NCBI RefSeq assembly: GCF_030944405.1 | Contig: NZ_CP132339.1 | Location: 3,596,001-3,660,000, forward strand | Reading direction: 5' to 3' | Length of the DNA: 64,000 bases | From: Janthinobacterium sp. J1-1 | Lineage (GTDB): Bacteria > Pseudomonadota > Gammaproteobacteria > Burkholderiales > Burkholderiaceae_D | Part shown: piece by piece, positions 25,709 through 33,781 of the stretch | How the letters are laid out: the number at the start of each line of letters is the position of its first letter | How positions within the stretch are numbered: position 1 is the first letter of the stretch | Program-made: the position numbers and the translations under genes | Notes under the pieces: generated by a model | The model's database searches: none | What the model was told of the DNA's origin: nothing | What the model saw: the letters and a program-made list of their open reading frames with translations, nothing else

Positions 25709-26470
25709 ATGATTTATTCGGACCATCATGTCGCGGCACCGCACAAGGCAGGAGCATTTCGCACGCTGCTCCCCGGCCTGTTTTTAATGACCAGCCTCTA
25801 TAGTAGTGCAGGACGGGCCGAATTGCCAGCCGACAATATATTTTTGCAAGTGCAGCAATTGGCCCAGGAGCAGCTGGCGCAGCAGGCCGCCTCTGCCGGG
25901 CTGCTGGAACCGCTGTTCCAGGTGACTGTTGTAAAAACCACGCGTGTCATGCCCGCGTGCCCGGTGCGGGTCGCGCTCGAGGCCCTCGACAGCCGTTCGC
26001 CGCAGCGCATGCGCTTTGTCGCCAGCTGCCCGGGAGCGGCGGGCTGGCGCTATGAAATACTGGCGCGCGCCAGCATCAGCGCCAAGGTCGCGGTGACCGG
26101 CGTGCCGGTCACCGCCAACACGCCGCTGCAGGCCGGCGACGTGGCCCTGGAGCGGCGCGACGTGACGATGGTGGCCGACAGCATCGCTTCGCTGCCGGCG
26201 GTGGTGGGACAGTCGAGCCGGCGCAGCCTGCGCGCCGGCGAGGTGTTGCGGGAAAGCCAGCTGGCGTCGCCGGTGCTGGTGCGGCGCGGCAGTACCGTCA
26301 ACATCGTTGCGCGAAAGGAACAGGTACAGGTCAGTACGGCGGGAGTGGCGATGGATCCGGGCGCGCAGGGCGAGATCATCCGCGTGCGCAACGCCGCCAG
26401 CGGCACCGTGATCCGCGCCGTGGTGACGGAGGCGGGCACGGTGGCGCCGGCGGACTTGCTGGGACGCTGA
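25709..26470 (+). CDS. flgA: Flagellar P-ring assembly chaperone FlgA
   Basis: A 253-residue periplasmic chaperone with an N-terminal signal-like segment (about 18-36, ending near SSAGRA/ELPA). The C-terminal SAF-like domain has VPVTANTPLQAGDVALERRD, RRSLRAGEVLRESQLASPVL and VRRGSTVNIVARKEQVQVST, ending in the family core IRVRNAASGTVIRAVV. It helps FlgI polymerise into the P ring. It is divergent from flgB and its 3' end faces the muramidase gene 8 bp away. Confidence 0.93.
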   Translation: MIYSDHHVAAPHKAGAFRTLLPGLFLMTSLYSSAGRAELPADNIFLQVQQLAQEQLAQQAASAGLLEPLFQVTVVKTTRVMPACPVRVALEALDSRSPQRMRFVASCPGAAGWRYEILARASISAKVAVTGVPVTANTPLQAGDVALERRDVTMVADSIASLPAVVGQSSRRSLRAGEVLRESQLASPVLVRRGSTVNIVARKEQVQVSTAGVAMDPGAQGEIIRVRNAASGTVIRAVVTEAGTVAPADLLGR

Positions 26471-26478
26471 TCAGTCGA

Positions 26479-27225
26479 TCAGTCGGCTGCGGCAGTGCGT
26501 TGCAGGCGCGCTGCCAGCTGGCTCAGCTTGGCCGCGTAGTTGGGGTCGGTGGCATAGCCGCCGCGCGCCAGGCCTTGCGCAAACGCGCTGGCGTCGGCGC
26601 CCGTATTGAGCGCGGCGCGGTAGCGCGGGTTGTCGAGCAGCACTTGCGCATAATCGCGAAAGGCGCTGGCCTGGTCCGGATAGCTGCGAAAGCGCTCGGT
26701 CTTTTTCAGCGCCGTGCCGCTGTCGCCCGCGTATTCGGTGGTCAGGGCGTTGGTCACTTCCCCCTGCCATTTGGCGCCGGCCTTGATGCCGAACAGATTG
26801 TGCGTATCGGCCGTGCCCTGGCGCAGCGGACGCTGGCCCCAGCCCGATTCCAGCGCGGCGTGGGCGGCGACGATTTCCGGCGCCACGCCCAGGCGCGCGC
26901 CGGTTTCCTCGGTCCACGGCTTGATCGACGATAAAAACTGCTGCTGCACTTCGCCGATCTCGCCCCCTTGGCTGATCGCACCGAGCACATTGGCTGGCGC
27001 GCTGTTGGCCGACCAGGCCCTGCCCTCGGGACTGAGCATGCTGGCGTTGCCGCCACCGTGCTCGATAAATGTCGCCACTTCGCCCTGCACCTGCTGGAAC
27101 ACGCTGCTGAAGCTGGCGGTGGAGGCGGTGGCGCGCACATTGCTCTGGATGGCGGTGGTGGCGCTGGTCGGCAAGGTGGCCGCCAATGGGCGGGCATTGC
27201 TTGCAAAAAAATCAGCTTGGCGCAT
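26479..27225 (-). CDS. Flagellar peptidoglycan hydrolase (GH73, FlgJ C-terminal domain equivalent)
   Basis: A 248-residue protein. After a Ser/Thr/Ala-rich N-terminus (1-70), a glucosaminidase/muramidase domain of family GH73 occupies about 95-248. It has FLSSIKPWTEETGARLGVAP, AAHAALESGWGQRPLR with the catalytic Glu, HNLFGIKAG and FRSYPDQASAFRDYAQVLLD. The ATG at 27225 is chosen because GAGGA is 8 nt upstream; it overlaps flgN by 14 bp. It likely opens a gap in the wall for the rod. It is the enzymatic half that the locus's short FlgJ lacks; no signal peptide is obvious, so export is probably through the flagellar apparatus. Confidence 0.87.
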   Translation of the reverse strand: MRQADFFASNARPLAATLPTSATTAIQSNVRATASTASFSSVFQQVQGEVATFIEHGGGNASMLSPEGRAWSANSAPANVLGAISQGGEIGEVQQQFLSSIKPWTEETGARLGVAPEIVAAHAALESGWGQRPLRQGTADTHNLFGIKAGAKWQGEVTNALTTEYAGDSGTALKKTERFRSYPDQASAFRDYAQVLLDNPRYRAALNTGADASAFAQGLARGGYATDPNYAAKLSQLAARLQRTAAAD

Positions 27226-27652
27226 AGATATGTTCCTCGCCATGCAGCACGCGCTGCATGGTCGTGTATTGTTCCGTTAACAGCTGGCTGTTGCGGGTGT
27301 TCAAGCGCTTGCATTCAAGCACCATCTGTTCCAGTTCTTCCCAGTTGGCGACGGCTTTGCCACGCGCGTCCGCCTGCAGCAGCGCAAACAGCTGTGTCAT
27401 GTCGGCCTTGGGGCCGAGCAGGGCGGTGACCAGGCTCATGCGCTGGCGGCGGCGGCCATCGAGCGGCTCGACCGCGGCGACGATCTGTTCGGCCAATACT
27501 TTCAATTGCCCGGTCTGGTGGCGCAGGGTGGCCTGGAATTGTTCTTCCAGCAAAGCCAGCAGTTCGGCATAACCGTGGCGGTCATCGGTGATGCCCTGCA
27601 GTACCCGCTGCACGGCTTCCTGGCGCGTGAGGCCCTTGCGTGGCGCGGTCAT
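27212..27652 (-). CDS. flgN: Flagellar export chaperone FlgN
   Basis: A 146-residue, mostly helical protein of the FlgN family: YAELLALLEEQFQATLRHQT and the C-terminal LEECKRLNTRNSQLL-like stretch (LECKRLNTRNSQLLTEQY). It should keep FlgK and FlgL soluble and deliver them to the export gate. The ATG at 27652 overlaps the flgM stop (ATGA), consistent with the usual flgM-flgN pairing. Confidence 0.87.
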   Translation of the reverse strand: MTAPRKGLTRQEAVQRVLQGITDDRHGYAELLALLEEQFQATLRHQTGQLKVLAEQIVAAVEPLDGRRRQRMSLVTALLGPKADMTQLFALLQADARGKAVANWEELEQMVLECKRLNTRNSQLLTEQYTTMQRVLHGEEHIYAPS

Positions 27653-27939
27653 GCGTCGCTGCCGTGAAAGCGCTGGATCAGGCCGGCAATCTTGGACGGG
27701 TCGAACGGCAGCTCGCCCCTGGCCAGCGCATCGCGCAACATGGCCACTTTTTCATGGTCGACATCGGGCATGGCGCGCAGCGCCGCCATGGCCGGCTGCA
27801 ACACGGCCGACTGCAGTTCCGCGCCGGCCGACGAACCGCCGGCGGCCGCCGCGGCGCCGGCATTCTCGGCGATCGCCTCGGCGGGCGCCACGGCGGAGTT
27901 GCGCAGCGTGGCGCCGGCGGCTCCCGAGGAGATTTTCAT
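27649..27939 (-). CDS. flgM: Anti-sigma-28 factor FlgM
   Basis: A 96-residue protein with an unstructured Ala/Gly-rich N-terminal half. The C-terminal sigma-binding part DHEKVAMLRDALARGELPFD then PSKIAGLIQRF is typical of FlgM. The ATG at 27939 has AAGGGA 6 nt upstream and lies just after motB. It should hold the locus's FliA inactive until hook completion and then leave by the export channel. Unusually it is encoded in the same run of genes as fliA, motA and motB. Confidence 0.85.
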   Translation of the reverse strand: MKISSGAAGATLRNSAVAPAEAIAENAGAAAAAGGSSAGAELQSAVLQPAMAALRAMPDVDHEKVAMLRDALARGELPFDPSKIAGLIQRFHGSDA

Positions 27940-27955
27940 ACGTTGTCCCTTGCCT

Positions 27956-28957
27956 TTAATTTGCATGTTCGGCCTGTTCTTTCTTCGCGGGCAAACCCAG
28001 CTTGTCACGCAGGCGTTGCAGCGTGGCCGAATCGGGCGCGCCCACTTCCAGTTCCTGGCCCTGCGACCCCTGGCCCGCCATGCCGAACATGGAGGCGATG
28101 CTGTCGGCCTGGCCACGCGTCAATATTAACAGCTCGATGCGGCGGTTGATGCCTGCGCCGGCATTTTTCGTGTCCAGCGGCGCGCGGTCGGCCATGCCGA
28201 CCACCTGCAACACGCTTTCCGGGTTCATGCTGCCGGCCAGCAGTTGCGCGCGCGCCGACATGGCGCGGTTGGCCGACAGGGTCCAGTTGGAATAGCCATC
28301 ATAGCCGGTATTGGCGTATTGCATCGAATCGGTATGGCCGACGATCAGCATCTGGTTTTCCATCTGCGCAAAGATCGGCCCCATTTCGCGCAGCAGCTTG
28401 CGGAACCGGTCGGTCGGCACGGCGCTGCCGCGCACAAACATGCCTTGCTTGTCGGTGTCGTGCAGCATCACGCGCAAGCCGTGCGGCGTGACCACCGACT
28501 GCAGGTTGCTCTTCAGGCCGGCTTCGTCGCTGAGCTTGTCGAGTGCGCGCGACAGCGCCATCAGGTCTTCCGGCGTCTGGTAGCTCATCTTCGGCTTGGC
28601 GTCGGCGGACTCCAGCTTGCCGTCTTTCTGCTTGCTGCCTTCCGTGCGGGTGTCGCCCATGCCGTCGCGCGGCATCGGGAAACGGTCGATCAGGCTGCCG
28701 CGCGGGCCGCCTTTCTGCTCCGGCATCACGCCTTGCCCTTCGCCTTGCCGGCTGCCCGCCAGCGCGTCCATCATGATTTCCTTCATCGCCTGCTGTTCGC
28801 GCGCGGCGATCAGCCACAGCACCAGGAACAGCGACAGCAAGGCCAGGCAGAAGTCGGCGAACGCGACTTTCCAGGCGCCGCCGTGGCCATCGTCATCGTG
28901 CTTTTTCCCGGCACGCTTGATGATGGCCTGGTCATGTTTCTCATGCGGCTTTAGCAC
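27956..28957 (-). CDS. motB: Flagellar stator protein MotB (LafU type)
   Basis: A 333-residue stator subunit. A basic His/Lys-rich N-terminus precedes a single membrane helix with the proton-carrying Asp (AWKVAFADFCLALLSLFLVL). A C-terminal OmpA-like peptidoglycan-binding domain follows (MLIVGHTDSMQYANTGYDGY, NWTLSANRAMSARAQLLAGS, NRRIELLIL). I place the start at GTG 28957: GGGGAGG is 5 nt upstream, the N-terminus then matches MotB, and it overlaps the motA stop. In-frame ATG codons up to 29038 would reach far into motA. It anchors the stator to the wall. Confidence 0.9.
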   Translation of the reverse strand: MLKPHEKHDQAIIKRAGKKHDDDGHGGAWKVAFADFCLALLSLFLVLWLIAAREQQAMKEIMMDALAGSRQGEGQGVMPEQKGGPRGSLIDRFPMPRDGMGDTRTEGSKQKDGKLESADAKPKMSYQTPEDLMALSRALDKLSDEAGLKSNLQSVVTPHGLRVMLHDTDKQGMFVRGSAVPTDRFRKLLREMGPIFAQMENQMLIVGHTDSMQYANTGYDGYSNWTLSANRAMSARAQLLAGSMNPESVLQVVGMADRAPLDTKNAGAGINRRIELLILTRGQADSIASMFGMAGQGSQGQELEVGAPDSATLQRLRDKLGLPAKKEQAEHAN

Positions 28958-29855
28958 GGCGGCCTCCCCGGCCTTGGCCTTGCTCAGGTTCTTCGCCGCC
29001 ACTTTCCAGCGCATTGATCCAGCTTTCCAGCTGGGCAAAGCTCGGCTTGATATTGAGCTGCACCAGGCGCCGGCCCGAGTCGATCGCCAGCAGTGGCGGC
29101 TTGCCCGCGACGTGGGTCACCAGCACCACTTTCACGCATTCCATGGTCGAACCTTCTTCGCCGACCAGTTGCTTCATCATGTTGCACATCGGATCGAGCA
29201 CGCCGTAGCAGAAGAAAATGCCGATAAAGGTACCGACCATGGCGGCGCCCACTTTCGACGAGATTTCCGCCGCATCGGCGCCGTCGGCCACCGAATTCAT
29301 GGCCATCACGATACCGAGCACGGCTGCCAGGATGCCGAAGCCGGGCATGGCTTCGGCAATCTTGTGCAGGGACTTCGAGGGCTGCAGCAATTCATCGTGG
29401 ATCGCTTCGAGTTCCTGCTCCAGCACGCCTTCGAGTTCATGCGCGTTGATCTTGCCCATTGCCATCAGACGGAAGTTATCGACGATAAAGGCCAGCAGTT
29501 TCGGCTCTTCCAGCACCAGTGGATAGCGCTGGAACAGCGGGCTTTCGCGCGGCGCTTCGACGTGGGCGTCGAGCGCCTTCAGGCCTCCGGCCGCCGTTTG
29601 CAGCAATTCATACATCAGCAGCAGCAACTGGCGCTGGAATTCCGAGCCCTGTTTCTTGTGCGTGACGACCTTGCGCATCTGGTGCAGCATTTCACCGAGC
29701 ACATGCTTGGGATTGCCCAGCACCAGGGCGCCGACGGCGGCGCCGATAATGATGACCAACTCGACCGGATGCCAGATCGCTTGGACGGTACCGCCCATCA
29801 GGGCAAAGCCTCCGAATACGCATCCCATCACGATTAAGATACCGATAATTACCAT
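28941..29855 (-). CDS. motA: Flagellar stator protein MotA (LafT type)
   Basis: A 304-residue four-helix stator subunit. It has GILIVMGCVFGGFALMGGTV, the second helix with ELVIIIGAAVGALVLGNP, a large cytoplasmic loop with conserved charges (RYPLVLEEPKLLAFIVDNFR), and the last helices MPGFGILAAVLGIVMAMNS and GAAMVGTFIGIFFCYGVLDP. It drives rotation by proton flow together with MotB, with which it overlaps by 17 bp. The position after the sigma-28 gene corresponds to lafS-lafT-lafU in lateral systems. Confidence 0.93.
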   Translation of the reverse strand: MVIIGILIVMGCVFGGFALMGGTVQAIWHPVELVIIIGAAVGALVLGNPKHVLGEMLHQMRKVVTHKKQGSEFQRQLLLLMYELLQTAAGGLKALDAHVEAPRESPLFQRYPLVLEEPKLLAFIVDNFRLMAMGKINAHELEGVLEQELEAIHDELLQPSKSLHKIAEAMPGFGILAAVLGIVMAMNSVADGADAAEISSKVGAAMVGTFIGIFFCYGVLDPMCNMMKQLVGEEGSTMECVKVVLVTHVAGKPPLLAIDSGRRLVQLNIKPSFAQLESWINALESGGEEPEQGQGRGGRRAKAA

Positions 29856-29906
29856 GTCAACTGCCTTTCTGCTTGTGCTGCATCAATTTATGGGTGGAGC
29901 TCGATC

Positions 29907-30662
29907 TTACTTATCCTGCAGCATGGCTTTCATTTTGCCCAGTGCCATCTTGTTCAACTGGCATACGCGCGCGTCGCTCAGGTCCAGCACGGCGGCGATT
30001 TCCTTGTAGCTCAGTTCGAACTCGTAATACATCTGCACCACGCGCTGTTCACGCTCGTCGAGCGCGCGCAGGGCCTGCTCCAGGCTGCGCCGCACCATCA
30101 ATTGCTCTTCCGGGCTCGGTGCGCTGTCGGCCTGGCCCAGGCTTTCCTGCAAAATATCGTCAAAGCTGGCGATCAGCTCGGCGTTTTCGGCCAGCTGGTA
30201 TTCCTGGTACGCTTGCGGCGTCAGCTTCAGCGCCGCCATGATTTCCGCTTCCTGCGGCTCGCGGCCCAGGCGCCGGGTCAGTGCGCGCACACTGTCGCGC
30301 AGGCGGTGGCTTTCCTGGCGCACCGCGCGCGGGCGCCAGTCCTGGCGCCGCAGCTCATCGAGGATGGCGCCGCGGATGCGCAGGCTGGCGTAGCTGCCGA
30401 AGGACTGGTCCGGCACGCCGTAGCGGCGCAGCGCTTCGAGCAGGCCCATCAGGCCGATCTGCTCCATGTCGTCGCGGTCGATGGCGCCCGATACCTGCGA
30501 ATTGAGCTGGCGTACGATGCGCTTGACCAGCGGCGCGTAAGCGACCAGGTGGCGCTGTTCCTCCTCCACGCTGAGCACGGCCGCGGCAGCGCCGGCGGCG
30601 GCATATTCGCCGGCGCCGTAGGCTTCCTGGTATTGCTCGGCATAAGCCACGGTATCTCCCAT
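29907..30662 (-). CDS. fliA: Flagellar sigma-28 factor FliA (LafS type)
   Basis: A 251-residue sigma factor. Region 2 is HLVAYAPLVKRIVRQLNSQV with DRDDMEQIGLMGLLEALRRY and FGSYASLRIRGAILDELRRQ; region 3 contains RLGREPQEAEIMAALKLTP; region 4 is YYEFELSYKEIAAVLDLSDA with RVCQLNKMALGKMKAML. It should direct late genes such as flagellin and stators. Lies 52 bp before motA and 28 bp after fliL. Confidence 0.94.
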   Translation of the reverse strand: MGDTVAYAEQYQEAYGAGEYAAAGAAAAVLSVEEEQRHLVAYAPLVKRIVRQLNSQVSGAIDRDDMEQIGLMGLLEALRRYGVPDQSFGSYASLRIRGAILDELRRQDWRPRAVRQESHRLRDSVRALTRRLGREPQEAEIMAALKLTPQAYQEYQLAENAELIASFDDILQESLGQADSAPSPEEQLMVRRSLEQALRALDEREQRVVQMYYEFELSYKEIAAVLDLSDARVCQLNKMALGKMKAMLQDK

Positions 30663-30689
30663 CAGTCGTACTGGCCTGCTGGCGTCGGC

Positions 30690-31166
30690 TTATTCAATGA
30701 TCAGCTTGCCTACCATGACTTCACTGAACGGCTTTTCCATCTGCTCGCGTTCATAGCTGACAGTGAAAGCCTTGTTGATCTGCTCGGCGTACTGCTCCAC
30801 CGTCATGGCTTGCGCCTTGTCCATCGAAAAGCTGGACAGGGTGCTGACGGCGATCGAGCGCATCAGCGGCAAATGGGATTTCGCCAGCTTTTCATTCTCT
30901 TCGGTGGTGGCGATCACCAGGTCGGCCGACAGATAATGCGTATCGGTTTCGCCGGGACCGTGGCGCAGCATCACGATGACCTTGTCGAGCGTGAGGAATT
31001 TGCGCGCCTTCTTGCCGGTCGCCGGCGGCGGCGCCGGCTTGGCGTCGGCAACCTCGCCGTGACCGGCCACCGGCTTGGCCAGGTACCACATGGCGCCGCC
31101 CGCGGCACCGGCGGCCAGCAGGGCCACCAGCACGAAGCCGCCGATCAGTTTTACTTTTGTATTCAT
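30690..31166 (-). CDS. fliL: Flagellar basal body-associated protein FliL (LafF type)
   Basis: A 158-residue single-pass membrane protein: N-terminal helix KLIGGFVLVALLAAGAAGGA, a Pro/Ala-rich linker and a periplasmic FliL domain (FLTLDKVIVMLRHG, HYLSADLVIATTEEN, FSEVMVGKLIIE). It surrounds or stabilises stators and matters under load, especially in swarming. The ATG overlaps the fliK stop by one base. Confidence 0.87.
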   Translation of the reverse strand: MNTKVKLIGGFVLVALLAAGAAGGAMWYLAKPVAGHGEVADAKPAPPPATGKKARKFLTLDKVIVMLRHGPGETDTHYLSADLVIATTEENEKLAKSHLPLMRSIAVSTLSSFSMDKAQAMTVEQYAEQINKAFTVSYEREQMEKPFSEVMVGKLIIE

Positions 31167-33040
31167 CAGTTGTATTCCCGCTCATGCATGGCAAAGGTTG
31201 AGCCGTATCGTGTATCGGCAGGCGTGCCGTCGGACAGCGCGCGTCCCGGTTCGGCCTCGTCCTGCTGGCGTCCTGGCTGACGCTGGCCACGGCCATCGCC
31301 CTCGGCAAACGCCTGCGCGGCCGGGCTGCGCGGCGCGGCGCTGATAGTCACGGCCACCTCGGTGTACTGGCGCTGCGCCAGGTCGGTACGCATGGTTTCG
31401 CCGATGCCTTGCAACTGGCGCAACACTTCCGTGTTCGAGGCGGACAGGTTCACCTGCAGCGTGCCGGCCGTGTGGCGGATCGAAATGTCGATCCGGCCCA
31501 GCATCGGCGGATCGAGGCGGATCACCGCATGCTCGCTGTTGCGGCCGATCTGCGTCTGCAGGCGCTCGCCCAGCGCCTCGCGCAGCGGCTCCTGCCATTG
31601 CTGGGCAGGGCCGTTGAGCTTGATCGTGTCGGCGCCTGGCGTCGGCAGCGTACTGGCCGCAGCCGGCGCCGTCAGGCCCAGGCCTGCGGCAGGCGTCACT
31701 GCGGCTGTGGTGGAGGCAACGTTGCGTTCGGCGTCCAGGCTGCCGGCAACGGGGGCGGCAAACGATGGGCCGACCGTGCCTGCCTTTGCCGGCATGGCGG
31801 CAGTGTCGACCGGACCGGGATGCGGACGAAGCGCCGGCCGGACATCGACGGTGGTGTCGGCGGCAATGGTATTGCTGGCAGGGATATTGCTCACAGGCAT
31901 GGATGGCAACACGGCAGCGGCTGGCGTGCCTGGCGCGGCGGCGGTGGCGGGTTCGAATGCCGCAGCAGTTCCATCGGACCTGGCCGACTGGACACGTGGC
32001 ACAAGGCCTGGAACAGCCGGTGCCACGGCAGGGGGAGCGGGCAGGATGGCGCTTGCGGCCAGGTCGTCCGTGCCAGTGGCGGGCGCCGCTGGCACGCTGC
32101 CAGGCGCAAACGTTGCAATGGCAGCCGGCGTGATGGCCGGAATGAATGTTGCCGCAACAGCAGGCTGCACGGCAGCAACCGGCGCTGGCGCTTCCGCGGC
32201 GGCCGGCATGGCTTTGCCGCGCACGGCAGGCGCTGCGGTTTTTGTTTCGCCAGGCGGCACAGGCATGGCCGCCGCCAGTGGCTCGCCCAGCCGGGGCGCT
32301 GGCACCAGGGTGCCCAGTTGCGCATTGAATTGCATGGCGACCGGCCGCACCGCCAGCTGCGTGGTGGTGATCGCGGCCATGTCGCGCGGTGCGCCGGCAA
32401 TCGCGGCGCGCGCGGTTTCCGGTGTCGCCGCCGCCGGGGCGGCGAGAGGCGTTGCCGTGCCGGGCGCCGTGGGCGCCGTGGGTGCCGTTGGCGCCGCTGC
32501 CACAGCTGGAGCAGCAGGAATTGATATCGCAACGGTGGCCGGCGTGGCGCTGACTGGCGTGATGGTGACAGGTGTGGCTGCAACCGGCACTGTGCCGGCT
32601 TCGGTCGCGATGACAGGGGCGGGTGCCGCCATGTCGTTGCCGCGGCTGCCGTCCATGTCGTGCCGCGGCGGTATCGCTGGTGGTGCCGCCGTCACCTGCG
32701 CAGACAGCCATGGCGCGGCCATGGACGGCAACGGGGTTGCTTGCGGCAACGCCGGCACGTCATCGGCTGGCGGTTGTTCGGGCTCGTCCGTCTTCGCGGG
32801 TGCCTCGGCGACCGGCCTGGCGGCATGCACGGCGTCGCCGAGGGCGTCCGCAAACAGCGGCATGGCAGGGGCGGGACGAATGCCGGCCAGCACAGGCGGT
32901 TGCGCTGTCACGGCCACACTTGCATCAATGGCGGCAGTGCCGCCAGTCGTGGGGGGGCTGCCGACAGTCACCGCTGCCATCGTGCCGAACAAATCGGCTG
33001 CGTTAAAACTCGCAGCCTTGAAATTGACTAAAGTATTCAT
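31166..33040 (-). CDS. fliK: Flagellar hook-length control protein FliK (LafE type)
   Basis: A 624-residue protein. Residues about 1-480 are low-complexity Ala/Pro/Thr/Val sequence. The C-terminal Flg_hook domain is clear: QWQEPLREALGERLQTQIGR, then AVIRLDPPMLGRIDISIRHT and LQVNLSASNTEVLRQLQGIG. It acts as a secreted molecular ruler and switches export specificity through FlhB. The start overlaps the FliT-like gene by 4 bp. The long repetitive middle also yields long open frames on the other strand, which are shadows. Confidence 0.88.
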   Translation of the reverse strand: MNTLVNFKAASFNAADLFGTMAAVTVGSPPTTGGTAAIDASVAVTAQPPVLAGIRPAPAMPLFADALGDAVHAARPVAEAPAKTDEPEQPPADDVPALPQATPLPSMAAPWLSAQVTAAPPAIPPRHDMDGSRGNDMAAPAPVIATEAGTVPVAATPVTITPVSATPATVAISIPAAPAVAAAPTAPTAPTAPGTATPLAAPAAATPETARAAIAGAPRDMAAITTTQLAVRPVAMQFNAQLGTLVPAPRLGEPLAAAMPVPPGETKTAAPAVRGKAMPAAAEAPAPVAAVQPAVAATFIPAITPAAIATFAPGSVPAAPATGTDDLAASAILPAPPAVAPAVPGLVPRVQSARSDGTAAAFEPATAAAPGTPAAAVLPSMPVSNIPASNTIAADTTVDVRPALRPHPGPVDTAAMPAKAGTVGPSFAAPVAGSLDAERNVASTTAAVTPAAGLGLTAPAAASTLPTPGADTIKLNGPAQQWQEPLREALGERLQTQIGRNSEHAVIRLDPPMLGRIDISIRHTAGTLQVNLSASNTEVLRQLQGIGETMRTDLAQRQYTEVAVTISAAPRSPAAQAFAEGDGRGQRQPGRQQDEAEPGRALSDGTPADTRYGSTFAMHEREYN

Positions 33041-33354
33041 GCTTGATTTCCATCTTGATACATGTCGCTTTCCAGCGCGTAGGCGACCCAGCCTTCCTGC
33101 TTGGAATGGATCTCGCCCAAGTGCAGGCCCAGCCTGTGCTTTTCATCGGAGCACAATTGAAACGCGCTTGCATGCGCCGCGCGCAGCGTGCGCAGCGCCA
33201 CCTGCTCGTTCGCGCTCACGCCGCCCCGTTCGGACAGCAGCGCAAGCTGGCGCGCCAGGCGCTGGTCCAGCACATCGAGCGCGGCCCAGTCCCGCTTGCC
33301 GGCAGCGGCCTGGATCTCGCGCGCGAACTGCAGCAGCAAGGCGCTGTTATCCAT
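33037..33354 (-). CDS. FliT-like flagellar export chaperone
   Basis: A 105-residue, largely helical protein (LLLQFAREIQAAAGKRDWAA, DVLDQRLARQLALLSER, LRAAHASAFQLCSDEKHRLG). It sits directly after fliS with an 8-bp overlap, where lateral systems have the fliT-like lafD. Sequence similarity to FliT is weak, so the call rests on size, helix content and position. It would guard FliD before export. The ATG at 33354 follows an AGG by 6 nt; the open frame has a GTG five codons earlier. Confidence 0.65.
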   Translation of the reverse strand: MDNSALLLQFAREIQAAAGKRDWAALDVLDQRLARQLALLSERGGVSANEQVALRTLRAAHASAFQLCSDEKHRLGLHLGEIHSKQEGWVAYALESDMYQDGNQA

Positions 33355-33736
33355 GCTTGGCCTGGACACCCAGCCAACCCTGCTTGATGGTGGTGAGCAA
33401 AGTCGTCACTTCATCGATCAGCGTGGGGTCCAGGTTGATGCCGGCCAAGTAAAGGCGGCCGGTGCAATACTCATACAGGCGACCCAGGTTGGCGACCACC
33501 TCGCCACCTTGTTCGAAATCGAGCGAGCTCGACAGTCCGTTGATGATCTCCGTACATTTGTTCAGGCTGACAGCCTTTTGTTCGTAGCGTTTGCCGACGA
33601 TATGCGCGCGCGCGCGCGCCAGTTCTTCCAGCAAGCCGTCGGTGAGCAGCAAGACCAGTTCGACTGGCGTGGCGCGCGAGGTTTGCGCATCCAGGTTGAC
33701 GGCGTGGTAATCACTGTAGGCATCGTGGTTCATCAT
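33347..33736 (-). CDS. fliS: Flagellin export chaperone FliS
   Basis: A 129-residue helical chaperone with the FliS pattern: a Tyr/Asp-rich start (MMNHDAYSDYHAVNLDAQTS), ATPVELVLLLTDGLLEELAR, and NGLSSSLDFEQGGEVVANLG with LGRLYEYCTGRLYLAG. It binds the flagellin C-terminus to prevent polymerisation in the cytoplasm. A second ATG lies one codon in. 45 bp separate it from fliD. Confidence 0.92.
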   Translation of the reverse strand: MMNHDAYSDYHAVNLDAQTSRATPVELVLLLTDGLLEELARARAHIVGKRYEQKAVSLNKCTEIINGLSSSLDFEQGGEVVANLGRLYEYCTGRLYLAGINLDPTLIDEVTTLLTTIKQGWLGVQAKHG

Positions 33737-33781
33737 TTTCTTTCACTATAAAATGCTGAGACTGGCAACGGGCGCCAGCCT

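Noticed and set aside
26469..26484. GATCAGTC direct repeat at the flgA/muramidase convergence
   Set aside because: Two 8-bp copies only, straddling two stop codons; no hairpin with T tract.
31362..33452. Very long open frames opposite fliK (up to about 700 codons)
   Set aside because: They mirror the GC-rich repetitive Ala/Pro codons of fliK, lack ribosome sites and resemble no protein family.
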